64,000 nucleotides of DNA, from NCBI RefSeq assembly GCF_004519305.1, contig NZ_SOZA01000021.1, positions 21,325 through 85,324 on the forward strand. The letters run 5' to 3'. Below, piece by piece: positions 8,724 through 16,096 of the stretch; the stretch's first letter is position 1, and every line of letters begins with the position of its first letter. The notes beneath the pieces are model-generated. The model did no database searches and was not told the origin of the DNA. It saw nothing but the letters and a program-made list of their open reading frames with translations. The translations under genes and the position numbers were made by a program. Source of the DNA: Pseudomonas sp. RIT623. Lineage in GTDB: Bacteria > Pseudomonadota > Gammaproteobacteria > Pseudomonadales > Pseudomonadaceae.

Positions 8724-9611
8724 TCACGACCCCAGCGCCCGCGCCAGCGCAGAAAAGCCCGGCCCGGCCAGGACTATGAGCAAGGCCGGGAACAGGAATA
8801 CCATCATCACCGCCGACATCTTCGCCGACATCTTCGAGACCCGCTCCTGCAAGCCGGTCAGGCGCCGATCGTCGAGCAGGTCCTTGAGCGCCAGCAGCGA
8901 CTTCATCGAGCCGCTACCCTGCACCAGCAACTGCTGGAGGATCACGCAGGTGTCGATCAGCTCGTCCACCGCCAGCAACCGCGCGCTCTTTTCCAGTTCC
9001 GGCCCCAGGGCCAAGCCAGAGTCGACCCGTTGCAACACCAGGCGCAGTTCATCACTGATGTTCGGCACCAGGCTGCGCCCCTCGTGGGCCAGCACCCGCA
9101 AGGCCTGCTCCACTGCCAGGCCGGTCTCGAACAGAATGCGCAACAGCGGAATCAACAAACTGACTTCCTCGGCAATCTGTCGCTGCCGGCGCGCCGCCGC
9201 GATCACCAGCAAGCGCTTGGGCAACAGATACCCCACGCCCAGGCCGCACAGCACCAGCACGCCCCAATGCCCGCGGTTTTCCCCCGGCACGCCGTGCGCC
9301 AGCAACAGCACCACGCCTACCGCCAACAGCGGTAACCCCAGCTGCACCGCGGCGAACAGCGCGCGTTGCCGGCTGCGACGCCAACCGACCCGGTCGAGCA
9401 GCGCCTGGGTCTCGCCGTCGAGCCGTTGCAGGCGCCGCCCCAAAGGACTGCTGCCCAGCCATTGCAACCAGTCGCCCAAGCGCTCGTCCCGCCCCAACCG
9501 TCCCTGCAGGCGTCGCAGCACGCGTTGTCGGGCCTGCACCTGCCGGGCGCCCTGCCAGGCCAGCAAGGAAAAAGCGACGAACAAACACAGGGCGCTGAGC
9601 ATCAGGGCCAT
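8724..9611 (-). CDS. tadC: TadC inner-membrane platform protein (T2SSF)
   Basis: The 295-residue product carries hydrophobic segments near residues 5-22, 95-140 and 265-290 around a type II secretion F (T2SSF) domain. The cytoplasmic loop includes LLIPLLRILFETGLAVEQAL and a C-terminal KMSAKMSAVMMVFLFPALL stretch. TadC pairs with TadB to form the membrane platform driven by the TadA ATPase. Start is ATG 9611, two bases after the tadB stop, indicating translational coupling; the open frame runs further upstream inside tadB and is not used. Confidence 0.87.
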   Translation of the reverse strand: MALMLSALCLFVAFSLLAWQGARQVQARQRVLRRLQGRLGRDERLGDWLQWLGSSPLGRRLQRLDGETQALLDRVGWRRSRQRALFAAVQLGLPLLAVGVVLLLAHGVPGENRGHWGVLVLCGLGVGYLLPKRLLVIAAARRQRQIAEEVSLLIPLLRILFETGLAVEQALRVLAHEGRSLVPNISDELRLVLQRVDSGLALGPELEKSARLLAVDELIDTCVILQQLLVQGSGSMKSLLALKDLLDDRRLTGLQERVSKMSAKMSAVMMVFLFPALLIVLAGPGFSALARALGS

Positions 9612-9613
9612 GG

Positions 9614-10492
9614 TCACAAACTCCTCATCATGCGCCATAGCACCAGGCAGCCAACCGCCTGCAAGGCAAAGGCGAACAGCAGCATCATCTGCCCGTGACT
9701 GTCGCGCCACATGGCCAGTAAATAGCCGGGGTTGGCGATCAGGAAGTAACCGACCATGGTCAGCGGCAGCGCGCCAAGGATCCACGCGGTGACCCGCGTT
9801 TCACCGGTCATCGCGCGCAGTTGGCGGTCGCCCTGCTCGTGCTCGCGAATCAACTTGATCAGGTTCTCCAGCAGTTCGCTGGCGTTACCGCCATGGCGCT
9901 GGTTGATGCGCAGCCCCAGGGCGAACATGCGCAGCTCGGCCTGGCCATACAGTTCGGCCAGTTCGCTGACTGCGTCCTCCAGCGGCACGCCCAACTGCAC
10001 GTTGCGCCGTACTCGCAGCATCGCCGAACGCAGCGGCTCGCGCGTGCTGTCGACGCCACCCAGTACCGCTTCGCTAAGGGTGCGCCCGGCCTTGAGGCTG
10101 CGCACGCTGTAGTCGAGCAGCCCCGGCAGTTGCTGAATGATTCGCTGCAGGCGATGGCGGCAGCGCCAGCTCAGGTAGAAATGCCCGAGCAATGGCAGGC
10201 CCAACAGCGTCATCAATGCCGCCACCCAGCCGGCGACCAGGCCTGCCAGCAGCGTCAACGCCAGCCAGGCCGCCAGCCACGGACGCGGCGAGAAGTCGGC
10301 ATGCGCCAAGCCCGCGCGTTGCAACAGCGGATCGAGCCAGTCGCGCCGGGCATTGGCATTACGCACTGCGCGATAGGCCCGGCCAAGGCGCTGGAGGATG
10401 CGCTCCTCGCCACGCTTGTACAGGCCCAGACGCAACAGCAGCAGCGCCATGCCCAGCAGCAACGGCGACAACGCCAGCAGCAGCGGCCCCAT
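9614..10492 (-). CDS. tadB: TadB inner-membrane platform protein (T2SSF)
   Basis: The 292-residue product has N-terminal membrane helices (about 2-20 and 95-125), a T2SSF domain (QQLPGLLDYSVRSLKAG, then LRINQRHGGNASELLENL), and two C-terminal helices. The ATG at 10492 overlaps the tadA stop by one base (TGATG), fixing the start. The frame is open upstream for another 1.3 kb across tadA, but that part encodes no homology and is a GC-driven shadow. It acts with TadC as the platform for pilus extrusion. Confidence 0.87.
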   Translation of the reverse strand: MGPLLLALSPLLLGMALLLLRLGLYKRGEERILQRLGRAYRAVRNANARRDWLDPLLQRAGLAHADFSPRPWLAAWLALTLLAGLVAGWVAALMTLLGLPLLGHFYLSWRCRHRLQRIIQQLPGLLDYSVRSLKAGRTLSEAVLGGVDSTREPLRSAMLRVRRNVQLGVPLEDAVSELAELYGQAELRMFALGLRINQRHGGNASELLENLIKLIREHEQGDRQLRAMTGETRVTAWILGALPLTMVGYFLIANPGYLLAMWRDSHGQMMLLFAFALQAVGCLVLWRMMRSL

Positions 10493-11748
10493 CACAACAC
10501 CCCCTCGTGGCGCAGCTTGCTGCCCGCCGGGTTCGGCGCCTCGCGCAAAAAGCCGTCGCCGCTGCGCCGGTCGAGACGGAACAAGGTATTGGTGACATAT
10601 ACGTCGTCGCGCACGCCTACCACTTCCAGCACCTCGCTCACGCAGCGCCGGCCATCGGCCAGGCGAGTCAGCTGGATCACCACGTCCAAGGCCGCGCAGA
10701 TCATCTGCCGCAAGGTCTTCTCGGCAACCTGGCGCCCCGTCAGGCCGACCAGGGTCTCCAGGCGCAGCAAGGCATCCTGGGCGGTGTTGGCATGCACGGT
10801 GCTCATCGACCCGTCGTGGCCGGTGTTCATCGCGGTCATCACATCGAGCACCTCGGCGCCGCGAATCTCGCCGAGGATGATGCGGTCGGGGCGCATGCGC
10901 AGGGCATTGCGGATCAGCTCGCTGGCCTTGATCTCGCCATGGCCCTCGGCATTCGGCGGGCGGGTCTCCAGGCGCACCACGTGGGGGTGGTGCAGTTGCA
11001 GTTCGGCCACGTCCTCGATGGTCACCAGGCGCTCCTGGGGCGCGATCATCTGGCTGAGGATGTTCAGCAGCGTGGTCTTGCCGGTGCCGGTGCCGCCGCT
11101 GACCAGGATATTGCAACGTCGGGCCACGGCCCGTTCGAGAAAGTCGTAGATGGCCTGGTCGATGGCCCGCGTGGCCAGCAGGTCGGCGCTCTTGAGCATG
11201 TCCTGGCGGAACTTGCGGATCGACAGGCACGGCCCGTCCAGCGCCACCGGTGGAATGATCGCGTTGACCCGGCTGCCGTCGGGCATGCGCGCGTCGACCA
11301 TCGGCGACGACTCGTCCAGGCGCCGGCCCAGCGGCGCGAGGATGCGCTGCATCACCCGCTCGACATGGTGCGCATCGATGAAGCGCAGGTCGGTCTGCTG
11401 CAACAAACCGGCGCGCTCGACGAACACCCGGTAAGGGCCGTTGACCAGGATCTCGGTGACGCTCGGGTCGCGCAGCAGCACTTCCAGCGGCCCGTAGCCG
11501 GTCAACTCGTCGACGATCTCCTCGGCCAGACGCTCCATCTCGTAGCGCGAAAGCGCCAGGCGCAGCCGGGCGACATAGTCGCCGACCTGTTCGAGGACGA
11601 ACTGTGCCAGTGCCGGGCGCGGGCCTTCGAGCAGGTTGCGGCCGCTGTCCTCGATAGCGTCGATGACGTGCCGATGCAAGGCGCGCTTGAGCACCTGCGG
11701 ATCGCTTGCGGCATGGCGCGGTCCGCCAAAGGGTTCTTCGAGGCTCAT
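10492..11748 (-). CDS. tadA: TadA/CpaF secretion ATPase
   Basis: This cytoplasmic hexameric ATPase of the VirB11/PulE class powers Flp pilus assembly. Of its 418 residues, the first ~150 form the N-terminal domain. The nucleotide-binding core follows with Walker A (SGGTGTGKTT, K224), an Asp box and a Walker B-like ILGEIRGAEVLD, then His-box residues in GSMSTVHANT. I use ATG 11748, whose ATGA overlaps the tadZ stop; a GTG four codons earlier is less likely. It lies in the middle of the rcpC-rcpA-tadZABCD operon. Confidence 0.93.
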   Translation of the reverse strand: MSLEEPFGGPRHAASDPQVLKRALHRHVIDAIEDSGRNLLEGPRPALAQFVLEQVGDYVARLRLALSRYEMERLAEEIVDELTGYGPLEVLLRDPSVTEILVNGPYRVFVERAGLLQQTDLRFIDAHHVERVMQRILAPLGRRLDESSPMVDARMPDGSRVNAIIPPVALDGPCLSIRKFRQDMLKSADLLATRAIDQAIYDFLERAVARRCNILVSGGTGTGKTTLLNILSQMIAPQERLVTIEDVAELQLHHPHVVRLETRPPNAEGHGEIKASELIRNALRMRPDRIILGEIRGAEVLDVMTAMNTGHDGSMSTVHANTAQDALLRLETLVGLTGRQVAEKTLRQMICAALDVVIQLTRLADGRRCVSEVLEVVGVRDDVYVTNTLFRLDRRSGDGFLREAPNPAGSKLRHEGVL

Positions 11749-12935
11749 CGGTTGCCCCACAGCCGGCGCAACCAGGCATGGGCCGGCGGCGCCAGGTTTT
11801 CCGAGCGACGCGCCAGGCGCTCACCGAGGCCGCGCAAGGCCTGGGTCAGGCTTTCGCGCGGGGCCAGCTCGAACAGGCTCAGGCCCTGGTTCTTGGCGTT
11901 CAGACGCACCTCCGGGCTATGCGGCATGACATTGAGCAACGGCAAGCCGTAGCGCTTGGCCAAGGTCTCGGCATCCGGCGCCACCTGGCGCAGGTAGCGG
12001 TCGACCAGCAAGCTGGCGTGCTCGAGCTTGATCCCGCGATCACGCCACTGCTCGAGCAGGTCGAGGTTGCGCCGGCAATCGAGGATGTTCTGGTCGGTGT
12101 ACAGGATCAGCTTGTCGCAGTGGCTGACGATGGTGCGCAACGCCTCGCTGTCGCCCTGTCCGGTGAGGTTCACGACGATGTGCTGGAAGTGCTGGCGCAG
12201 GGCGCCGAGCAGCATGTACACCTCGGCGGCGCTGGTCTGGCCGAGGGCATCGTCGTTGTCGGCATAGGCGAGGATGCGCAGGCCGCCCTTGTCGCGGCTG
12301 AAGGCGCTGTCGATCAGGGTCGCGTCAAGGCGGCGCAAGTGACGCAAGGCATCGCCGAAATGGAACGAGGCCTCCAGCCCCAGCAGTGCCAGGCTGTCGC
12401 CACGGGGCAGACCAAGGTCGAGCAACAGGGTTTGCTGGCCGCTGTCCTGCACCACCCGCGCCAGATGAGTGGTGAGCAACGCGCCATCGGCGCCGTGCTG
12501 GGCGCCATACAGCACGCTCAGGCCCCCCAGGTTGGGGTTGCTGGCCACCGTCGGCAGGCGCTTGCCCAGGCGCCGCACCAGGCCGGCCACCTCGCTGGCG
12601 CGCGAGCCGTAGGCGACGAAGTCGCGGGCACCGGCACGCATGGCATGCAGCACCAGCTGGTTATCCATGCCATCGCCAAGGGCGACGATCGCCAGCATTG
12701 GCTTGGCCTCCAGCAGGCCCTCGATCAGCGCGCACTGGCCGATCAACTGCTCGCGGTCCAGGCCGATGAACACCAGGTTGCTGAAAGTCATGTCGACCAA
12801 GGCCAGCAATTCGTCGAGGCCTGGGCTGCTGGCGCCGATCACCTGGCCAAGCGGCGCCAGGGCGCCCTGCAACCAGTGCAGGTCTTCCTCGTTGCGGGTC
12901 AGGGCCAGGTAGGTGTGATTCAGGCTTTCGCTCAT
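11745..12935 (-). CDS. tadZ: TadZ/CpaE-like MinD-superfamily localisation protein
   Basis: The 396-residue product has an N-terminal receiver-like region (to about residue 130) and a C-terminal ParA/MinD-type domain. TadZ proteins place the Tad machinery at the pole. The P-loop position reads VLYGAQHGADGALLTTHLA and lacks the Lys residues of a canonical KGGxGK[ST] motif. The switch-like LLLDLGLPRGDS and the later LILYTDQN motif are present. Nucleotide hydrolysis is therefore doubtful. Start and stop overlap rcpA and tadA by 4 bp each. Confidence 0.85.
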   Translation of the reverse strand: MSESLNHTYLALTRNEEDLHWLQGALAPLGQVIGASSPGLDELLALVDMTFSNLVFIGLDREQLIGQCALIEGLLEAKPMLAIVALGDGMDNQLVLHAMRAGARDFVAYGSRASEVAGLVRRLGKRLPTVASNPNLGGLSVLYGAQHGADGALLTTHLARVVQDSGQQTLLLDLGLPRGDSLALLGLEASFHFGDALRHLRRLDATLIDSAFSRDKGGLRILAYADNDDALGQTSAAEVYMLLGALRQHFQHIVVNLTGQGDSEALRTIVSHCDKLILYTDQNILDCRRNLDLLEQWRDRGIKLEHASLLVDRYLRQVAPDAETLAKRYGLPLLNVMPHSPEVRLNAKNQGLSLFELAPRESLTQALRGLGERLARRSENLAPPAHAWLRRLWGNR

Positions 12936-14155
12936 TGGGACAACCCGCCACGGCCTTCGAAGTTGCCGTTTTCCATGAAGAACAGGCGACCCCAGCTAGG
13001 GTCGTAGGTACGCAGGCGCTCGCCGGGCAACTCGGGCAGGCGCGCGTTGGCGGCCAGCGGCTGGACCAGATGCGGGGTCACGATCATCAGCAGTTCGGTC
13101 TCCTCGCGGTTGAGCGCCGACTGACGGAAGAACGCGCCGATGATCGGTAAATTGCCCAGCCCCGGCATCTTGTCCACGCCCGAACGCACGTTGCTGGTGA
13201 TCAGGCCGCTGATGATGAAGCTCTCGCCATCGGCCAGAGAAATGCTGGTATCGGTGCGCCGCACGCTCAACCCCGGCACCCGGGTGCCGGCGATGACCAC
13301 CGCGTTGTTGTAGTCGAGCTCACTGACCTCGGGGGCCACCTTCAGGGTGATGCGGTCACGGCTGACCACCGTGGGGGTCAGCGCCAGGCGCACGCCGAAC
13401 TCCTTGTACTCGATCGACACGTTGTCGCTGCCGCTGCTGGGCACCGGAATGGGAATCTCGCCACCGGCCAGGAAGCTTGCGGTCAAGCCGCTGAGCACGG
13501 TGAGGCTGGGGCGTGCCAGGGTGTAGGCGAAGCCGCTGTTCTCCAAGGCGTTGATCATCGCCATGAAGCGCCCATTGTTGCCGCCCAGGACGATGTTGAA
13601 GACATTGTCGTTCAGCCCCACGCCGGGCAGGTCGGTCGGACGTACCGTGGCCCCGGGCACCGTGCCGGGCGCACCGACCAGGCTATTGGAGCCCTTGAAG
13701 AACAACCGCGCGCCGGCCTCCTTGTACTTGAGCCGGCGCACCTCGACGAAGCGGATGTCAGCCTGCACCTGCACCGGCAAATCGGCTTGCGCCGACGGTA
13801 GTTGCGCGGTCTCGGTCATGTCGGCGCTGGCCCGGCCTTTGACGAACAGCATGGCGCGGTGCGGCTGCGCGGCGCAGTCGGTCCACAGCATCAGGCTGGT
13901 GCTGCCTTGGGCCACCGCCGTCAGCAGCACCGCGCGCTCGCCGCTGGGCTGCACATCGGCGACCTTCGGCTCACCCACCGCGGCACGGGTGATCGCCACT
14001 GGCAAGCGCAGCTCCTGCTGCAAGCCCTGGTCCAGCTCGATCACCGAGGGCAACTGGCCAAAGGCCGCACAGCCGCTGGCCGCCTGCGCGAAAGGTGCCA
14101 GCATGGCCAGGCCGAGCAGCCAGGCACAGGGAAGAACACGCAAAGAACTACGCAT
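12932..14155 (-). CDS. rcpA: RcpA/CpaC outer-membrane secretin of the Flp system
   Basis: The product (407 residues) has a signal peptide ending near QAASG, an N-terminal pilus/BON-like domain (LRLPVAITRAAVGEPKVADV), and a C-terminal secretin domain with GGEIPIPVPSSGS and the terminal VDKMPGLGNLPIIGAFFR motif typical of type II/III secretins. It should form the outer-membrane channel for the Flp pilus, helped by TadD. I chose ATG 14155, which follows AAGG at a sensible distance; ATG 14164 lies directly on that site and is less likely. The gene overlaps tadZ by 4 bp. Confidence 0.9.
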   Translation of the reverse strand: MRSSLRVLPCAWLLGLAMLAPFAQAASGCAAFGQLPSVIELDQGLQQELRLPVAITRAAVGEPKVADVQPSGERAVLLTAVAQGSTSLMLWTDCAAQPHRAMLFVKGRASADMTETAQLPSAQADLPVQVQADIRFVEVRRLKYKEAGARLFFKGSNSLVGAPGTVPGATVRPTDLPGVGLNDNVFNIVLGGNNGRFMAMINALENSGFAYTLARPSLTVLSGLTASFLAGGEIPIPVPSSGSDNVSIEYKEFGVRLALTPTVVSRDRITLKVAPEVSELDYNNAVVIAGTRVPGLSVRRTDTSISLADGESFIISGLITSNVRSGVDKMPGLGNLPIIGAFFRQSALNREETELLMIVTPHLVQPLAANARLPELPGERLRTYDPSWGRLFFMENGNFEGRGGLSQ

Positions 14156-14173
14156 GGATCGCATCCTTGCCGG

Positions 14174-15121
14174 TCAGGGAGTCTTGTTGTTATCGCCGCT
14201 CTGCGAGCCACGGATGATCTGCATGGCCGGCGCGCCGGCAGCAGCCATCGCGGCGGAACTGGCCGCGGGCACCTGGGACAATTGGCTGAAGCGGTAGAGC
14301 TCGCGCTTGGCGCTGTCCAGCTGCGGGCTGGCGGCCTGGCCGGACCAGTACGCCGCCAAGCGCTGTTCATCGGCGCTGCGCACCGCCAGGCGCAAGGTGC
14401 CGGCCTGGGCCGCCAGCATCAGGCGGCTGGCCAGGGCTTCGGGCACCGCCAAGCCAACCGTGCGGGTGGCGTTGCTGTTCAGCGACTGCTGGTCGCGACG
14501 GGCCTTCTGCTCCTCGGCGGTCTGTGCCGGCCGGCCATCGTTGGCCAACCCGGTCTGCTGGTCGACGCTGAGCACACGCAGGGCCGGCAGCACCACCTGG
14601 GCGGAGGACTGCGGGTTGTTGTTCTCTTCACGCAGGAACAGCAGCACATCGACGAAGTCACCTGGGCGTAGCTGGCCGCCGGCGCCAATCACGTCATCCA
14701 CGGCCACCGCCACCGCGCGCTCATGGGGGCGAATCATCCGCGCCAACGGGCCACCGGCCTGGAAGCTCGATTCATCCAGCCAACTCCCTGCCGAAAGCGG
14801 CCGCGTACTGCTGCGCCCAAGCACCTGATCTAAGCGCTGGAAGGCCCCGGCAGGCACCACTTGCAGTCGGTCTACCAGTACATCCTCTTCGGTCAGCGGG
14901 ATATTGGCCGGTACCGACCGGCGCACAACGACAATAGGCGAACGCGCAGGCTCGGGGGGCGCGGCAGCTACCACCGGGGCTGGAACGGCGGCCTCGCTGG
15001 GGGCCACGGCCGGCGCGGGCGGCAACTCGCTCGGGCGGCTCAGGCGCAGGCCCCAATAACCGGCGAGCAAGGCTGCCAGGAGGAACAGGCCGGCGAGGAT
15101 CAGGGTCAGGCGACTACTCAT
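14174..15121 (-). CDS. rcpC: RcpC/CpaB pilus assembly protein
   Basis: The 315-residue product has one N-terminal membrane segment (residues 5-24), a Pro/Ala linker, then a SAF domain (VVVRRSVPANIPLTEEDVLVD) and the RcpC/CpaB domain (RAVAVAVDDVIGAGGQLRPGDFVDVLL). CpaB/RcpC proteins are periplasmic partners of the secretin. It is the first gene of the tad operon, with GGAG before ATG 15121. The promoter must lie in the 290-bp region shared with divergent flp. Confidence 0.88.
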   Translation of the reverse strand: MSSRLTLILAGLFLLAALLAGYWGLRLSRPSELPPAPAVAPSEAAVPAPVVAAAPPEPARSPIVVVRRSVPANIPLTEEDVLVDRLQVVPAGAFQRLDQVLGRSSTRPLSAGSWLDESSFQAGGPLARMIRPHERAVAVAVDDVIGAGGQLRPGDFVDVLLFLREENNNPQSSAQVVLPALRVLSVDQQTGLANDGRPAQTAEEQKARRDQQSLNSNATRTVGLAVPEALASRLMLAAQAGTLRLAVRSADEQRLAAYWSGQAASPQLDSAKRELYRFSQLSQVPAASSAAMAAAGAPAMQIIRGSQSGDNNKTP

Positions 15122-15411
15122 TTCCGCTCTCCCTCCATGCCCGCAACCAATGATGGCAAAAGGAAACTATTTCGCTATTGGACGGTAGCTGAGCCGTAAT
15201 CTTTCGCCATTACCTGTGCCGTTTTTTTCGAGCCATGAAATTGACGCGCTGCCAAAACAGGCACTTGGATTGCCTGATCCGTACCAATACTTTCGAGTTA
15301 TCACCTTCTTACATTTGCAGCCTGCCACGGCTTGGCGATGCTCTGATGGCAAAGGGGTATCACTCAACAAGCCCCGATTACCGGCGCCCAACGAGCGCGA
15401 GGAGAAATGCC
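15122..15411. promoter_or_regulatory. Divergent rcpC/flp control region with dyad and shared motif
   Basis: This 290-bp non-coding stretch drives rcpC leftward and flp rightward. It is locally richer in A and T than its flanks. CAGGCA-N7-TGCCTG forms an exact dyad at 15258-15276. Overlapping it are ACTTGGAT (15263-15270) and GATCCGT (15276-15282), both also present between tadF and fppA. GTACCAATAC follows at 15281-15290. flp starts 121 bp further on, behind GAGGAG. Binding of PprB here is plausible by analogy with P. aeruginosa but unproven. A GGCAC-N5-TTGC match to sigma-54 also falls on the dyad. Confidence 0.45.
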
Positions 15412-15597
15412 ATGCTGCTGCTTCAGAAGCTGTTCATCCATTGCAAGGTCTTCCTGCAGAGCAAGGAAGGCGCATCCGGCATCGAGTACGCCGTGATCGC
15501 TGCCATGGTGGCGGTGGTGCTGGCCGGTTTCGTCGACCCCATCTCGACCCAGGTCAAAACGATCATGAACACCATCAAGGACGCGATCACCCCCTGA
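15412..15597 (+). CDS. flp: Flp type IVb pilin
   Basis: This is the major pilin subunit. The 61-residue precursor has a 20-residue basic leader ending in KEG. The mature sequence starts ASGIEYAVIAAMVAVVLAGF, which shows the Flp signature: cleavage after Gly20, Glu at +5, Tyr at +6 and a hydrophobic helix. Start is ATG 15412 with GAGGAG at 15400-15405; longer open frames upstream cross the promoter. It is divergent from the tad assembly operon and followed by a response-regulator gene 47 bp downstream. Confidence 0.93.
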   Translation: MLLLQKLFIHCKVFLQSKEGASGIEYAVIAAMVAVVLAGFVDPISTQVKTIMNTIKDAITP

Positions 15598-15644
15598 TCA
15601 GCTGAAGCCAGCATGACCTGTAGTCCCCTGAACAGGAGCCGACC

Positions 15645-16052
15645 ATGCCCACCTCTTCCTTGCGGCAACAGATCCTGCTGGTAGACGACGAGGAAGAGGC
15701 GTTGCTGGAGCTGGCCGAGTTGCTGGAGAACGAAGGGTTCAATTGCCACACGGCCGCCTCGGTGAAAGCGGCCCTGCAGCAACTGACCCGACACCCGGAC
15801 GTGGCGCTGGTGATCACCGACTTGCGCATGCCAGAGGAAAGCGGCATCGGCCTGGTTCGGCGCTTGCGCGAGCACACCGCACGCCAGCACCTGCCCGTGA
15901 TCGTGATGTCCGGGCATGCCGACATGGACGATGTCAGCGACCTGCTGCGCTTGCAGGTGCTGGACCTGTTTCGCAAACCGATCTATCACGCGCGCCTGCT
16001 GGAAACGCTGGACAATCTGTTCCCCAAGCCGTTGATGCAGGCCGTTAAATAG
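15645..16052 (+). CDS. Stand-alone receiver-domain response regulator
   Basis: The 135-residue product is a single CheY-like receiver with no output domain. The acidic pair (LLVDDEEEA), phospho-acceptor D59 (VITDLRMPEESG), Ser/Thr position (VIVMSGHAD) and Lys (LFRKPI) are all visible, so it should be phosphorylatable. It sits 47 bp after flp, behind its own AGGAG site, and may be co-transcribed with the pilin. PprA is the nearest candidate kinase. I know of no gene at this position in the P. aeruginosa flp locus, so its role is open. Confidence 0.8.
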   Translation: MPTSSLRQQILLVDDEEEALLELAELLENEGFNCHTAASVKAALQQLTRHPDVALVITDLRMPEESGIGLVRRLREHTARQHLPVIVMSGHADMDDVSDLLRLQVLDLFRKPIYHARLLETLDNLFPKPLMQAVK

Positions 16053-16096
16053 CTGGGACTACACTAGGCCGCTCCCACAAAGAAGTGCGTAGCCTT

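Noticed and set aside
10493..11824. Upstream extension of the tadB frame across tadA
   Set aside because: The same-strand frame is open but lies over the well-supported tadA gene. The sequence is Arg/Pro/Ala shadow, and tadB has a clear start at the tadA stop.
15259..15274. Sigma-54-like promoter (GGCAC-N5-TTGC) upstream of flp
   Set aside because: The spacing fits, but the match overlaps an exact dyad and a motif shared with the tadF/fppA region, which has no -24 GG. A regulator site explains both regions better.
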